DNA of 64,000 nt from Bog-756 sp963806455 (GCA_963806455.1 CAWDXZ010000004.1:62001-126000), one strand, 5' to 3'. Positions 33,791-43,151 are shown, counted from the stretch's first letter. Translations and numbers: made by a program. The notes: generated by a model not told the origin, from the sequence alone.

Positions 33791-34449
33791 CAGATAATCA
33801 TCAGGACCTTGGGTCCGTCCACGACGAGGGATTCTGGGACGAGCGCTACCGGTCCTCGTCACGTGTCTGGAGCGGCAGCCCCAACCCGCAGCTGGTCGCC
33901 GAAATCGCCGATCTCCCACCCGGCCGCGCCCTCGACGTCGGGTGCGGGGAAGGGGCCGACGCCATGTGGCTCGCCCGACGGGGATGGGATGTGGTGGCGA
34001 CCGACATCTCCGGTGTCGCCCTGGAACGAGCTGCCCGACATGCCCAGGACTCCGATCCGACCGTCTCTGCGCGCATCGAGTGGCGCCGAGCCGACCTCCT
34101 GCTCGACCCGCCCGGGCCCGAAGCTTTCGACCTCGTCTCGGCACAGTTCATGCAGCTACCGCCGGAACCGCGTGACCGTCTCTTCAAGGCTCTCGCCGCA
34201 TCCGTTCGATCGGGGGGAACGCTGCTGGTGGTCGGCCACCACCCGTCGGACCTGACCACGGGAGTGCATCGCCCTCCGAGGCCGGAAGTGTTCTATACGG
34301 CCGACCACGTTGCCGGTCTGCTCGGCCCCACCTGGACAGTCGTCGTCAACGAGGCCCGACCGCGGTCCGCCACCACACCTGACGGTGTCGAAGTGACCGT
34401 CCATGACGCCGTCTTGCGGGCCGTCCGGCAGGCTGTCGGGGCCGGGTGA
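33787..34449 (+). CDS. SAM-dependent methyltransferase (class I)
   Basis: 220 residues. Motif I is ALDVGCGEGADAMWLARRGW near residue 48, motif II VVATDISGVALERA, and the motif after the central strand is FDLVSAQFMQLPP. An N-terminal DEGFWDERYRSSSRVWSG resembles the thiopurine/tellurite-resistance-like group. The substrate is not evident. ATG at 33787 overlaps the stop of the dead GGDEF-EAL gene, suggesting it was once translationally coupled to it. Confidence 0.83.
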   Translation: MTDNHQDLGSVHDEGFWDERYRSSSRVWSGSPNPQLVAEIADLPPGRALDVGCGEGADAMWLARRGWDVVATDISGVALERAARHAQDSDPTVSARIEWRRADLLLDPPGPEAFDLVSAQFMQLPPEPRDRLFKALAASVRSGGTLLVVGHHPSDLTTGVHRPPRPEVFYTADHVAGLLGPTWTVVVNEARPRSATTPDGVEVTVHDAVLRAVRQAVGAG

Positions 34450-34647
34450 ACTGCTGACTTCGAGGCGGCCTCTCCGGAACGGTCGACGGGGGGCTTCGGT
34501 ACCGAGGTTGCCGGGCCCCCACCGCCGGCCGGCAAGCTGAACACCCGGCCCGACCGCGATCGTCCGTTCGCCCATCCGACCCGGTCTGGCCTCGCGCTGG
34601 GCGCAGTCGGTGCAGTCGAGCCGTATCCCCTGCCTACAGTTGGGCCG

Positions 34648-35244
34648 GTGCTCGTAGCGGGGATGGCGTGGAAACCCGCACACGGCCTGTTCCTGTCCTT
34701 GCTCGTCGTCACCGTCGTGGTCTGGATCGCGGCTGAGCTTCGTCAGGCGGTCAAGCGCCGGCCCGAAGCCGACCGGATCGACTGGGGCAGCGAGACGGCG
34801 GTCCGCGCCGCGATCATCGCCGGCGCGCTGGCGGCAGCACTGGTCGCGCGGTCGGTGCCGGAAGCAGGCATCAGCCCGACCGTACTGGCCGCTTGGTCGG
34901 GCCTCGCCCTGCTGTGGTGCGGTGTCGCCCTCCGGATCTGGTGCTTCCAGACGCTCGGGCGGTACTTCACCCTCACCATACGAACGAGCACCGACCAGCC
35001 GGTCATTGCCGATGGCCCCTATCGGGTGCTCCGCCACCCCAGTTACACGGCGCTCCTGCTCTGCGTGGTCGGGATTGGTCTGTTCATCGGGAATTGGATG
35101 TCCGTACTCGTCCTGACCGCAGGGGTCACCGCCGGCCTCGTGCTCCGCATCCATATCGAGGAGCGGGCACTGCTCGAGGGTCTGGGCGACCGCTACCGCA
35201 ACTACGCGGCCGACCGTAAACGGCTGGTGCCCTTCCTCTGGTGA
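34648..35244 (+). CDS. Isoprenylcysteine methyltransferase-family membrane protein
   Basis: 198 residues with five hydrophobic segments. The C-terminal region LGRYFTLTIRT...GPYRVLRHPSYTALLL...EERALLEGLGDRYRNYAADRKRLVPFLW holds the ICMT/PEMT family signature (the RHPxYxG-like motif and E-E...Y...Y-R-L-P). Bacterial members methylate small or lipid substrates with SAM; no prenyl-protein substrate is implied. GTG at 34648 used; ATG at 34663 is possible. Confidence 0.82.
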   Translation: MLVAGMAWKPAHGLFLSLLVVTVVVWIAAELRQAVKRRPEADRIDWGSETAVRAAIIAGALAAALVARSVPEAGISPTVLAAWSGLALLWCGVALRIWCFQTLGRYFTLTIRTSTDQPVIADGPYRVLRHPSYTALLLCVVGIGLFIGNWMSVLVLTAGVTAGLVLRIHIEERALLEGLGDRYRNYAADRKRLVPFLW

Positions 35245-35410
35245 GCTGTGGCCTTCCCCCGAATCCGCACCGGATTCCCCGGATCGGCGTCGGTCCACCC
35301 GGGGGTACGCGGTGGCCCGGCAACGTCTTCGGCTCGCTTCAGCTCCTGCCGGGCGCGTGCGCGAGCTGATCGGATACGGCCGACCAGAGGCTCAAAAAGT
35401 GACTCTGACC

Positions 35411-35438
35411 AGCGGAGGGAGTGGAGCGGAGGGAGTGG
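35411..35438. repeat. Tandem duplication of the tRNA-Ser 3' end
   Basis: The 14-bp sequence AGCGGAGGGAGTGG occurs twice without spacing (35411-35424, 35425-35438). The second copy is the acceptor and part of the T-arm of the tRNA; the first lies just beyond its 3' end. Confidence 0.85.
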
Positions 35439-35511
35439 GATTCGAACCCACGGAGGCTTGCGCCTCACGGCTTTTCAAGAGCCGCGCATTTGTCCGCTCT
35501 GCCATCCCTCC
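35427..35511 (-). tRNA. tRNA-Ser (anticodon UGA)
   Basis: 85-nt class-II cloverleaf on the minus strand. The acceptor pairs GGAGGGA with TCCCTCC, with G as discriminator. The anticodon loop CTTGAAA carries TGA. A long variable arm (GAGGC-GCAA-GCCTC) follows, and the T-arm is GTGGG-TTCGAAT-CCCAC. CCA is not encoded. Reads UCA codons. Confidence 0.95.
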
Positions 35512-35550
35512 GGGCGATGACAGGGTACCCGTCACCCCGGCCAGGCAAGG

Positions 35551-36549
35551 CTACGACCGGGCCGGTTCGATCTCCGCCTGCAGCTGCTGGACCCATTCGA
35601 GTGCTTTGCGGCTCGACGTCTCGGCCTCTCGCCGGATGGCCGGACCCCTCGGCCCGGCGGCCGGATAGGACCCGAGGAACTTCACGCCGGCCAACTCGGC
35701 ATGGAGGTCGCGCAGACAGTCGCCCACCACCGCGTCAGCCACGTGTCCGTCGAAGTCGATGATGAAGCAGTACTCGCCGAGGGCCCTCTTGGTCGGGCGG
35801 GACTCGAGCTTGCTGAGGTTGATGTTGCGGGCCGCGAACTGCCCGAGGATGCCGTACAGGCTGCCCGGGTGGTCGCTCCGTTGGAAGCAGGCGATGGTGG
35901 TCCGGTCGTGGCCGGTGGGGGCGGGGATGCCGGACCTGGCCACCGACACGAACCGGGTCTGGTTGTCGGGGTGGTCCTCGACGTCCTCCACCAGGATGGC
36001 CAGGTCGTACAGGGTGGCAGCCAGTCGGGGGGCGATGGCCGCGGTGGGGCGCGTCGACATGACCGCGTCGTGCCTGCCGACCATGCGCGCCGCCTCGGCG
36101 GTGGAGTTCGTGGCCAGTATCTCCACGTCGGGGACCTGCTCGGTCAGGAACCTGCGGCACTGGGCCGTCGCCATCGGTATGGACGCCACCCGCTCGACAT
36201 CGGCCAGGCCGGTCCCCGGCGGGGCCATCAGGTGGAGATGGATGTCCAACACCACCTCGCGCTGGATGCGCAGGTCGAAGTCGAAGACGAGGCTGTCGAT
36301 GATGTCACGGACGGTGCCCTCGATGGCGTTCTCCAGCGGCACGAACCCGAGGTCCACATGGCCCTGCTGCACGGCTTCGAGGACGTCGTTCAGCGACCCC
36401 ATCGGCGTGATGTCGGCCGAGGCATAGTCGGCCTCGCTGAAGAGAGCTTCCTCGGTGAAGGTACCTTCCGGCCCCAGGAACCCGATTCGAAGCGCGGTGG
36501 CCGCCGGCGCCGGGGATGCGGAAGCCCCCGAGGATGCGTACGTGGCCAT
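35551..36549 (-). CDS. pheA: Prephenate dehydratase
   Basis: 332 residues. The catalytic domain begins IGFLGPEGTFTEEAL and includes FVPLENAIEGTVRDIIDSL and NSTAEAARMV. A TRFVSVAR motif carries the catalytic Thr-Arg-Phe near residue 198. The C-terminal ACT domain contains HPGSLYGILGQFAARNINLSKLESRP, which binds phenylalanine for feedback control. It converts prephenate to phenylpyruvate for phenylalanine synthesis. ATG at 36549, divergent from larB with only 23 bp between starts. Confidence 0.95.
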   Translation of the reverse strand: MATYASSGASASPAPAATALRIGFLGPEGTFTEEALFSEADYASADITPMGSLNDVLEAVQQGHVDLGFVPLENAIEGTVRDIIDSLVFDFDLRIQREVVLDIHLHLMAPPGTGLADVERVASIPMATAQCRRFLTEQVPDVEILATNSTAEAARMVGRHDAVMSTRPTAAIAPRLAATLYDLAILVEDVEDHPDNQTRFVSVARSGIPAPTGHDRTTIACFQRSDHPGSLYGILGQFAARNINLSKLESRPTKRALGEYCFIIDFDGHVADAVVGDCLRDLHAELAGVKFLGSYPAAGPRGPAIRREAETSSRKALEWVQQLQAEIEPARS

Positions 36550-36572
36550 ACCCAGGCAGGATAGTGAACATC

Positions 36573-37376
36573 ATGGACGAGCCCGCGCTGCAGCGCCTGC
36601 TGGCCGAGGTGCGATCGGGCCAGTGCACCCCGGATGAGGCGGTCCACCGGCTCCGCCGCCTTCCCTTCGCCGACCTGGGGTTTGCCAAGGTCGACCATCA
36701 CCGGGAACTACGCCAGCGGCTGCCTGAGGCGGTGTACGGACAGGGCAAGACCCCCGAGCAGTGCTCGGCGATCGTCGATGAGCTGCTGTGTGGCGCAGGT
36801 GGAGCCGGGGGCGCCGGAGAGGCACACGGACCGGTGATCCTCACCCGAGCCGATGGGGATCAGGTGGCCCTGGTGATGGCCGACCACCCGGGCGGCCGCC
36901 GCACGGCCACGGGCACAGCTACTGGCGCGGACCGCGTTCGCGGCGAGCTGTCCACCGTGTTCTGGCGGCCGGCTCCACGCCGCACCGCACGGACCCTGGT
37001 GGTGACGGCCGGGACATCCGACCTGCCGGTGGCCCGTGAGTGCGAGGCCACCCTGTCGGCCCTCGGATTGCCCCCGATCCTGCTGGCCGACTGCGGTGTG
37101 GCCGGCCTGCACCGTCTACTGGCATCGGCCGACGAGCTGGCCGAAGCGGATGCGGTGGTCGTGGTGGCCGGCATGGAGGGGGCCCTGGCCAGCCTGGTCG
37201 GCGGGATCACACCCGCACCGCTGATCGCCGTGCCGGTGAGCACCGGCTACGGCGCCGCTCTCGAGGGGATCACCGCGTTGCTGGCCATGCACGCGTCGTG
37301 CGCGGCCGGCATCACCGTGGTCGGGATCGACAACGGCTTCGGCGCCGCCTGTGCGGTCTCCCGGGTGCTGCCGTGA
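36573..37376 (+). CDS. larB: LarB: pyridinium-3,5-biscarboxylate mononucleotide synthase
   Basis: 267-residue member of the PurE-like LarB family, which carboxylates and hydrolyses NaAD in the first step of nickel-pincer nucleotide synthesis. The N-terminal LRRLPFADLGFAKVDHHRELRQ, then PEAVYGQGKT, and the C-terminal AIR-carboxylase-like part (VTAGTSDLPVARE, DCGVAGLHRL, GMEGALASLVGG) are all characteristic. ATG at 36573 is used; the larger open frame overlaps pheA. The larC GTG overlaps its stop (GTGA), so larBC are coupled. Confidence 0.93.
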   Translation: MDEPALQRLLAEVRSGQCTPDEAVHRLRRLPFADLGFAKVDHHRELRQRLPEAVYGQGKTPEQCSAIVDELLCGAGGAGGAGEAHGPVILTRADGDQVALVMADHPGGRRTATGTATGADRVRGELSTVFWRPAPRRTARTLVVTAGTSDLPVARECEATLSALGLPPILLADCGVAGLHRLLASADELAEADAVVVVAGMEGALASLVGGITPAPLIAVPVSTGYGAALEGITALLAMHASCAAGITVVGIDNGFGAACAVSRVLP

Positions 37377-38767
37377 CGCCGGGCGACGGCCGCGTCCGTG
37401 ACGGTGCGGCCGTGGCGTGGTTCCATTGCTTCGCCGGCATCGCCGGTGACATGGCCCTCGGCAGTCTGCTCGACGCCGGTGCCGACCTGGGCGAGGTCCT
37501 CGGCCTGCTGGAGCGCCTGCCCGTCGGGGGGTGGACGCTGGAGGTCGAGCCGGTGCTGCGCGGCGGGATCGCCGCGTCGCGGGCGATCGTCACGGTGCAT
37601 GACACCGTCGTCGTCCGCACCCACGCCCACATCCTGGGGCTGATCGAAGAGGCACGACTTCCGGAGCGGGTGGCCCGCCGATCGACTGCCACCTTCGCGG
37701 CGTTGGCCGACGTCGAGGCGGTCCTCCACCGTCGCCGGGTGGACCAGGTCCACTTTCACGAGGTGGGGGGTCACGACACCATCGTCGACATCGTGGGTAC
37801 CGCCGCCGCACTCGAGGTGCTGGGGATCGACGAGGTACGGGCGAGCCCGGTGGCCACCGGGCTCGGGATGGTCCGATCCGGCCACGGCATGTTGCCCAAT
37901 CCGGCCCCGGCGGTGGTCGCCCTGCTCGAAGGGGTCCCCACCTGGGGGCGCAATCTACCCGTGGAGCTGACCACGCCGACCGGGGCCGCCATCCTCGCCG
38001 CCCTCTCGTCCGGCTACGGGCCCATGCCACCGATGCGGATCACCGGCCAGGGCTTCGGAGCGGGCACCCATGAGCTGGACGAACTGCCCAACTGCACCCA
38101 GGTGGTCACCGGCGTGCGGGTCGACAGACAGAGCGGGGCGGACCTGTCATCGGCTCCCGGAACGCCGGGGACGGCCACGCCCGACTCGGACGCCGGCCAG
38201 CCCGTCGCCGTGCTGGAGGCCAACGTCGATGACGCCACCGGAGAGCAACTGGCCCATGCCGTCACCGCGCTGCTCGAGGCGGGCGCCCATGACGCTTGGC
38301 TGGCCCCGGTGATCATGAAGAAAGGGAGGCCGGGCTCGGTCGTGCACGTGCTGGCAGACCCGGCCTCGGCGGCCGGGCTGCGGGATGTCGTCCGTGAGAC
38401 GACGGGGTCGTTCGGCGTACGGGTCACGATCGCCGAGCGTTGGCCGGCGGCGCGCACCATGGACTCGGTTTGGATCGACAGCCATCTGATACGGATCAAG
38501 GTGGGTGCCGGGAGGATCAAGGCCGAATACGACGATGTGGCGGCGGCAGCCCGGCGAACAGGGCAGTCGCTCCGGGAGGTGGCCTTCCGTGCCGAGTCCG
38601 TCTGGCGTGCCGAGCATGCTGAGACGAGGACCACACCGATTCGGCGCGAATTGCGGTCTTCCGACGGATCGGACAGTTTCGTCGCCGGAGGGCCCTGGGA
38701 CGTCACCGGGCCCACCCCGGACGCGAGCCAACGGATCCCCGAAGGAGATGCAGACGACCCGGCCTGA
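37373..38767 (+). CDS. larC: LarC: nickel insertion protein (cyclometallase)
   Basis: 464 residues. It starts AVAWFHCFAGIAGDMALGSLLDAG, contains VHFHEVGGHDTIVDIVGTAAAL and the C-terminal VLEANVDDATGEQLAHA, then APVIMKKGRPG. It inserts Ni(II) into the dithiolated pyridinium nucleotide using CTP. Here it is one uninterrupted reading frame. In Lactiplantibacillus, by contrast, larC1/larC2 need a programmed frameshift. GTG at 37373 overlaps the larB stop. A Thr/Ser-rich tail of about 35 residues is extra. No larA lies nearby. Confidence 0.93.
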   Translation: MTPGDGRVRDGAAVAWFHCFAGIAGDMALGSLLDAGADLGEVLGLLERLPVGGWTLEVEPVLRGGIAASRAIVTVHDTVVVRTHAHILGLIEEARLPERVARRSTATFAALADVEAVLHRRRVDQVHFHEVGGHDTIVDIVGTAAALEVLGIDEVRASPVATGLGMVRSGHGMLPNPAPAVVALLEGVPTWGRNLPVELTTPTGAAILAALSSGYGPMPPMRITGQGFGAGTHELDELPNCTQVVTGVRVDRQSGADLSSAPGTPGTATPDSDAGQPVAVLEANVDDATGEQLAHAVTALLEAGAHDAWLAPVIMKKGRPGSVVHVLADPASAAGLRDVVRETTGSFGVRVTIAERWPAARTMDSVWIDSHLIRIKVGAGRIKAEYDDVAAAARRTGQSLREVAFRAESVWRAEHAETRTTPIRRELRSSDGSDSFVAGGPWDVTGPTPDASQRIPEGDADDPA

Positions 38768-38776
38768 GCCGCGGCG

Positions 38777-39997
38777 CTAACCCGAGCGGGCCCGTGCGGC
38801 TCGCGCCTTCGCCTCGGTGGGCATCACCCATGACCAGCCCCGTGCCGTCGGTTCGAGACGATGACGCTGGTGCGTCTTCAGATAGTGATGCCAGTGGCAC
38901 AGTCGGACCAGGTTGGCCAGGCTGGTCGGGCCACCCTCGGCCAGCGGCTGGACGTGATCGATCTCGAGACGGTCCCGCACCTCGCACCCAGGAACGACAC
39001 AGACCGGATCGCGCTCGATGAGGGCCCGCCGGACGGAGGCCGGGATGGTCCGCCCGACGTGGGCGACCGCCGTCACGTCGGTGCCGTCGGTGACCAGCAC
39101 GCTCAGGATGGAGTCCGCGGCCAGCTCTCGCGCCACCTCGACCGGGACCGGCCCGATCCCCGGGATCTCGCAGACCTCACCCGGCTCGACATGGCCGCGC
39201 GCCAGCGCGTCGCGGTCGACCCGGACATGGACCATCGTCGGCGGTCCCGTCCGGCCGCTCCCCGTCCGTCCGTCCCGCGGTCCGGCCCGTCCACCGGGGT
39301 CGCCCTCGGCCAGGCTCACCAGCGCGTCGGCCGCCAAGGCGTTGCGCGTCTCCTGCCCACCGGCCGCCTGCACCTCGTCGAAGAGGACGTCGGTGCGGGC
39401 CTTGACGGCCGCGACCACGCGGGCGCCGGCATCCGGGGTCAGCCGGGCATCGAAGCGGACCGCGCCGTCCCCGTCGGTCCAGTGGCGCAGGTACCGCCCC
39501 CGCCGAATGGTCTCGTAGACGTTGTGCCGGTCCCGACCGGTCGCCTTGACCCGGCGACAGCGCAGCTTCAACACGCTGAGCGGCTGCTTCCCGGCCGCCT
39601 CGACCAGCTCCTGCTCGGCGGCGGGCTGGAGGATCGCCGCGCCGGCGATCTCTTTGACCTGCGCCTCCGACAGCCTCCCCTTCCGCATGGCCTCGTCCGT
39701 GGCCGGCAACGCCCCCAGCTGTCGGGCGGCCTCGAGTGCGGTGATTGCGGGCCCCAGCCCGCTGCCCGTGGCCTCGGCGACGTGGGCGGCGGCGGACCGG
39801 TGTCCCTGCCGGCGCCACACGTTGGACGACTCGACCCGGCGGGCGGTGAGAAGCCTGCCGCCGGCGGCCAGCTTCTCTATCTCGGCGAACAGCTCCAGTA
39901 ACCGGGCGGCGTCCGGTCCGCTCAGGCGTTCGGGTTCGAGGCCCGAGAGCGCCTGACGGAGACCGTCTGCCACCCGCTGGAGCGCTCGGTATGTCAT
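38777..39997 (-). CDS. DUF222 / HNH endonuclease domain protein (13E12-repeat type)
   Basis: 406 residues. The N-terminal DUF222 region (about 1-280, with LSEAQVKEIAGAA and FDARLTPDAGARVVAAV) is joined to a C-terminal HNH nuclease domain. In the latter, RDPVCVVPGCEVRDRLEIDHVQPLAEGG is followed by NLVRLCHWHHYLKTH, with the zinc Cys pairs and catalytic His visible. These proteins are abundant and mobile in actinobacterial genomes; their function is not known. ATG at 39997. Converges on larC with a 9-bp gap. Confidence 0.88.
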   Translation of the reverse strand: MTYRALQRVADGLRQALSGLEPERLSGPDAARLLELFAEIEKLAAGGRLLTARRVESSNVWRRQGHRSAAAHVAEATGSGLGPAITALEAARQLGALPATDEAMRKGRLSEAQVKEIAGAAILQPAAEQELVEAAGKQPLSVLKLRCRRVKATGRDRHNVYETIRRGRYLRHWTDGDGAVRFDARLTPDAGARVVAAVKARTDVLFDEVQAAGGQETRNALAADALVSLAEGDPGGRAGPRDGRTGSGRTGPPTMVHVRVDRDALARGHVEPGEVCEIPGIGPVPVEVARELAADSILSVLVTDGTDVTAVAHVGRTIPASVRRALIERDPVCVVPGCEVRDRLEIDHVQPLAEGGPTSLANLVRLCHWHHYLKTHQRHRLEPTARGWSWVMPTEAKARAARARSG

Positions 39998-40171
39998 GGG
40001 TCGATGGTGGCAGGGGGTTGTATCGCCGGCTCCCACCGTCCGTCGGCCGACCGCCCTCCGCCGGGGCCGGCCCGGTGACCCCGGCCGTCGGGGCGGGCCG
40101 ACTACCCTCTGGGCCGCCGGCGGGGGACGCTCGCCACCGGACCCCGATACCCGTGTGGAAGGAAGCCACCG

Positions 40172-40711
40172 ATGTCTCGCTTGCGCCCGTGGTCCCTTGT
40201 CGTGGTGGGCGGGGCGCTCCTGGTCCTGGCCGGGTGCGGCAATTCGTCGCCGAGCTCGGCCCAGTCCGCCTCGACGACGGCGACCATCCCACCGTCCACG
40301 GTCGCCACGGTCCCGGTCCAGGACCCGTCGCCGGCCGGGACCTTCGGGACCAAGCCGGCGATCACCGTGCCCCCAGGGGCACCCCCCACCCAACTCGAGA
40401 GCTCCGACCTCATTGCCGGAACCGGTCGGGTGGTCGAGCTGGGGGACCAGGTGACCGCCCAGTACGTGCTGGCGTCCTATTCGGCCGGGCATGAGGTCCA
40501 GTCCTCCTGGGGGGGCAGCCCCTTCTCGTTCCGGTTGGCGGAGGGCAACGTGATCGAGGGGTGGGTTCAGGGCGTGCCTGGGATGCGGGTGGGCGGCCGA
40601 CGCGAGCTGGTGATCCCGCCGAGCCTGGGCTACGGATCGCAGTCGCCGGGCCCGGGCATCGCCGCCAACGACACGCTCGTCTTCATCGTCGACGTCCTCA
40701 AGGTCGGCTGA
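40172..40711 (+). CDS. FKBP-type peptidyl-prolyl isomerase lipoprotein
   Basis: 179 residues. The signal peptide has lipobox LVLAGC near residues 17-22, followed by a long Ser/Thr/Pro linker. The FKBP domain (residues about 75-179) contains DQVTAQYVL, FRLAEGNVIEGWVQGVPGMRVGGRRELVIPPSLGYG and DTLVFIVDVL. The core FKBP aromatic and Asp positions look mostly kept, although the usual first Tyr-x-Gly becomes YVLAS. Predicted exported foldase on the outer face of the membrane. ATG at 40172. Confidence 0.9.
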   Translation: MSRLRPWSLVVVGGALLVLAGCGNSSPSSAQSASTTATIPPSTVATVPVQDPSPAGTFGTKPAITVPPGAPPTQLESSDLIAGTGRVVELGDQVTAQYVLASYSAGHEVQSSWGGSPFSFRLAEGNVIEGWVQGVPGMRVGGRRELVIPPSLGYGSQSPGPGIAANDTLVFIVDVLKVG

Positions 40712-40714
40712 GGG

Positions 40715-41947
40715 CTACAGCGGCCCGGTGACGGCCAACATGGCCAACGCCGCCGCCATCGACAGGGGAACGGTGAACGCTCCGAGCACGACGGCCCGTC
40801 CCACCGGGGGCCGCACCCCGGCAGCGCGGGCGGTTCGCCACCACAGGATCCAGGCCAGGGAACCGGTGATGAACAGGTTGGGACCGACGTTGAGGCCGAC
40901 CAGCAGTGCGAACGGATGAGGGGGGACACGGGCGGCCAGGAGGGCTGCAGCCGGGAGGTTGTTCACCAGGACCGAGGCACCGGCCGCCACGACGGCGGAG
41001 CCGACCGCGTCGAGGTGGGAGAGCAGCGACGCCGGGCCCGACCAGGCCCTTCCGAGCGTGCCGAGCGCGATGGCGATACCGAACAGCCCGACGAGCACCG
41101 GGAGCCCGAGTACGTCGAGCACGTGTGAGAGCCGGTCGCGGCCGGCCATCAGGCGGACGGTGATGGCCACCACCCCGACCGCCAGCACCGGCAGGGCCGG
41201 TGCGCGGAGGACCAGGACGAGCACGCTGACGGTCAGCACGGCGGCCACACCCAACCCGCCGGTCATGCGCCGCGGCGGCACCGCCTCCGACGCCGCCTCC
41301 GGCACCGCCCCCGACACCGCCCCCGGCACCGCCCCGGTGTCACCCTCCCGCGTCCGGGTGCGGCGTTCCACCACGGCGATCAGCAACGCGGTGATGAGCA
41401 CCGACGCGGCCCAGGGCAGCGCCATCCGACCGAGGAATTGCCGGCCGGAGAGGTGCAGGTGCCCGAGGACGATGAGGTTGGTGAGGTTCGAACCGGGTAG
41501 TAGCAGGCTCCCGGCGTTGGAGAGGAGCAGGCAGCCGATCAGCAGCGACGCCTCCCGCCGGCCGCGGCTCTTGGCCGCGTGCACCAGCACCGGCGTGAGG
41601 AAGACCACGGAGGTGTCGAGGTTGAGCAGGGCGGTGACCACCGCGATGATGAGCGCGGCACCGGCAAACAGGGTCCCGTCGTTGGGGGCCAGCGCGGACA
41701 ACCGGTAGCCGACGGCGGCGAACAGACCGTCGTCGTCGGCGACCAGTCCGACCAGAAGCAACCCGGTCACCAGGACAAACGGCGACCACACCTGGGCCGC
41801 CGACGATCGGGCCCCACCGCGGTCGAGGCCGCCGGCGACCACCGCGGCCCCGACCCCCGCCGTGGCGAGACACCAGCTGGCCAGCTCGATGCGGCGGCGC
41901 GGAGGGACAGGCACGGCGATCAAGCATGCCCGAGCGTCGAGGGTCAA
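40715..41947 (-). CDS. ArsB/NhaD-like (ion-transporter superfamily) permease
   Basis: About 410 residues with roughly eleven hydrophobic segments in two halves. Segments LLNLDTSVVFLTPVLVHAA and ASVLVNNLPAAALLAARV are the paired DT/NN-containing re-entrant motifs of the ArsB/SLC13-like family. A cytosolic loop between halves carries a low-complexity Gly-Ala-Val-Pro repeat (near 41278-41340). The substrate may be an anion such as arsenite, but no arsR or arsC is adjacent. Annotated start TTG at 41947; GTG at 41914 is an alternative. Confidence 0.78.
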   Translation of the reverse strand: MTLDARACLIAVPVPPRRRIELASWCLATAGVGAAVVAGGLDRGGARSSAAQVWSPFVLVTGLLLVGLVADDDGLFAAVGYRLSALAPNDGTLFAGAALIIAVVTALLNLDTSVVFLTPVLVHAAKSRGRREASLLIGCLLLSNAGSLLLPGSNLTNLIVLGHLHLSGRQFLGRMALPWAASVLITALLIAVVERRTRTREGDTGAVPGAVSGAVPEAASEAVPPRRMTGGLGVAAVLTVSVLVLVLRAPALPVLAVGVVAITVRLMAGRDRLSHVLDVLGLPVLVGLFGIAIALGTLGRAWSGPASLLSHLDAVGSAVVAAGASVLVNNLPAAALLAARVPPHPFALLVGLNVGPNLFITGSLAWILWWRTARAAGVRPPVGRAVVLGAFTVPLSMAAALAMLAVTGPL

Positions 41948-41971
41948 AACTACGACCCCGCCCCGTGGCGC

Positions 41972-42562
41972 CTACTCGCCGGCGTCCTTCAGGCCACCGG
42001 CACCGACGGTCCAGACCATGTGGCGATCGGTCTCGCCCGGCGCATCGGGAGGGCGCAGCTCTACCCGGTCGAGCCGGAACCCGAGTTTGAGCGGGATGGC
42101 CGCACTCCTCACGTTGGCGGCGTCGCAACGGATCACGACGCGCTCGACCCTCCCGAGGGCCAGGGCCTCTCGGGCCAGCAGCCGGGCGGCCTCGGTGGCG
42201 ATGCCCCGGCCCATGTGCCCGTCCCGCACCCAGTAGCCGATCTCGAGAGCACCGACGGCGATCCGGTTGTGCAGACCACAGCAGCCGACCAGCGGGTGTT
42301 CCCCCTCGGTCTGGCGGATGACGTACTGGAACTCGCGCCGATCGTCCCACGCGGCGTGGGCCTCGTGGACGACGGCGCCGATCGCAGCCGGTGTGGCCGG
42401 CTGTTGGGCCCAAGGCATCCACGGTCGGAGCTGATCGATGGTTTCGTTGACCGCCTCGGCCAGCTCGCCGACATCGCTCACCGACCAGCGCTGCAGGATG
42501 ATGGCCGATCCGGCGATGGCCTCGGGCGGCCGGTCGCTCAGCCATCCCTCCACCGATCCCAC
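41972..42562 (-). CDS. GNAT acetyltransferase (RimJ/RimL-like)
   Basis: 196 residues in the GNAT fold. The AcCoA motif A region reads YWVRDGHMGRGIATEAARLL (R-x2-G-x-G/A). Strand IRCDAANVRSAAIPLKLGFRLD near the end is the motif-B helix with the family Asn. Likely acetylates a protein N-terminus or small amine. GTG at 42562, preceded by GGGGAG, is preferred to a TTG that overlaps the upstream acetyltransferase gene. Confidence 0.82.
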   Translation of the reverse strand: MGSVEGWLSDRPPEAIAGSAIILQRWSVSDVGELAEAVNETIDQLRPWMPWAQQPATPAAIGAVVHEAHAAWDDRREFQYVIRQTEGEHPLVGCCGLHNRIAVGALEIGYWVRDGHMGRGIATEAARLLAREALALGRVERVVIRCDAANVRSAAIPLKLGFRLDRVELRPPDAPGETDRHMVWTVGAGGLKDAGE

Positions 42563-42593
42563 CTGGTGGCTCCCCGTGCCGGTGGGGGGAGGG

Positions 42594-43052
42594 TCAGCGG
42601 CCAATGGCCATCCGGTACACGTTGGTGGTGCGGGGCTCGAACCCCAGGCGCTGGTAGAGACGGTTGGCCGCCTCCCGGCTGGGGCGGGACGTGAGATCGA
42701 CCGACCTCGCCCCGAGGTCCTGGGCCCGCTTGATCGCGGCGACCACCAAGGCCTCGCCGGCCCCGGCGCCCCGGGCGGTCTCGTCCACGACGACGTCCTC
42801 GATCCACGCCCGCAGGCCGGTGGGCACCCGGAAGACGGCGAGGGTGAGCGATCCCACGATGGGACCGCCCGGGCTGCGGGCCACCAGCAGGATCGATGAG
42901 GACGACCCGACGATGTCGGCCAGCTCGTCGGGGCCCGGCGCTGGGGACGAGGACGACAACTGGGGGATGAGGTGGACGAATGCCTCGATGAGCTCGGAGG
43001 TGACCTCGACGACTTCGTCGACGGCGACCGAGGTGGTGGACGACCCGCTCAC
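42594..43052 (-). CDS. GNAT acetyltransferase
   Basis: 152 residues. Core GNAT features are ILLVARSPGGPIVGSLTLAVFRVPTGLRAWIEDVVVDETARGAGAGEALV (motif A with R-G-x-G-x-G/A) and ANRLYQRLGFEPR near the end. GTG start at 43052 with GAGGGT upstream. A short gap of 31 bp to the next GNAT gene suggests co-transcription. Substrate unknown. Confidence 0.82.
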   Translation of the reverse strand: MSGSSTTSVAVDEVVEVTSELIEAFVHLIPQLSSSSPAPGPDELADIVGSSSSILLVARSPGGPIVGSLTLAVFRVPTGLRAWIEDVVVDETARGAGAGEALVVAAIKRAQDLGARSVDLTSRPSREAANRLYQRLGFEPRTTNVYRMAIGR

Positions 43053-43151
43053 CGGTGTGCCGACCCTCTGCCGTGGGGAGTCACAGTGTGCGAGTGTAGC
43101 CAGCGATGCTCGACCGACCCCGACGCCCGGCCCCGGCCACCCGGGGGTGGG

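Noticed and set aside
34450..34647. Possible short gene between the two methyltransferase-type genes
   Set aside because: No frame with a ribosome site or protein-like content; G/C-rich spacer only.
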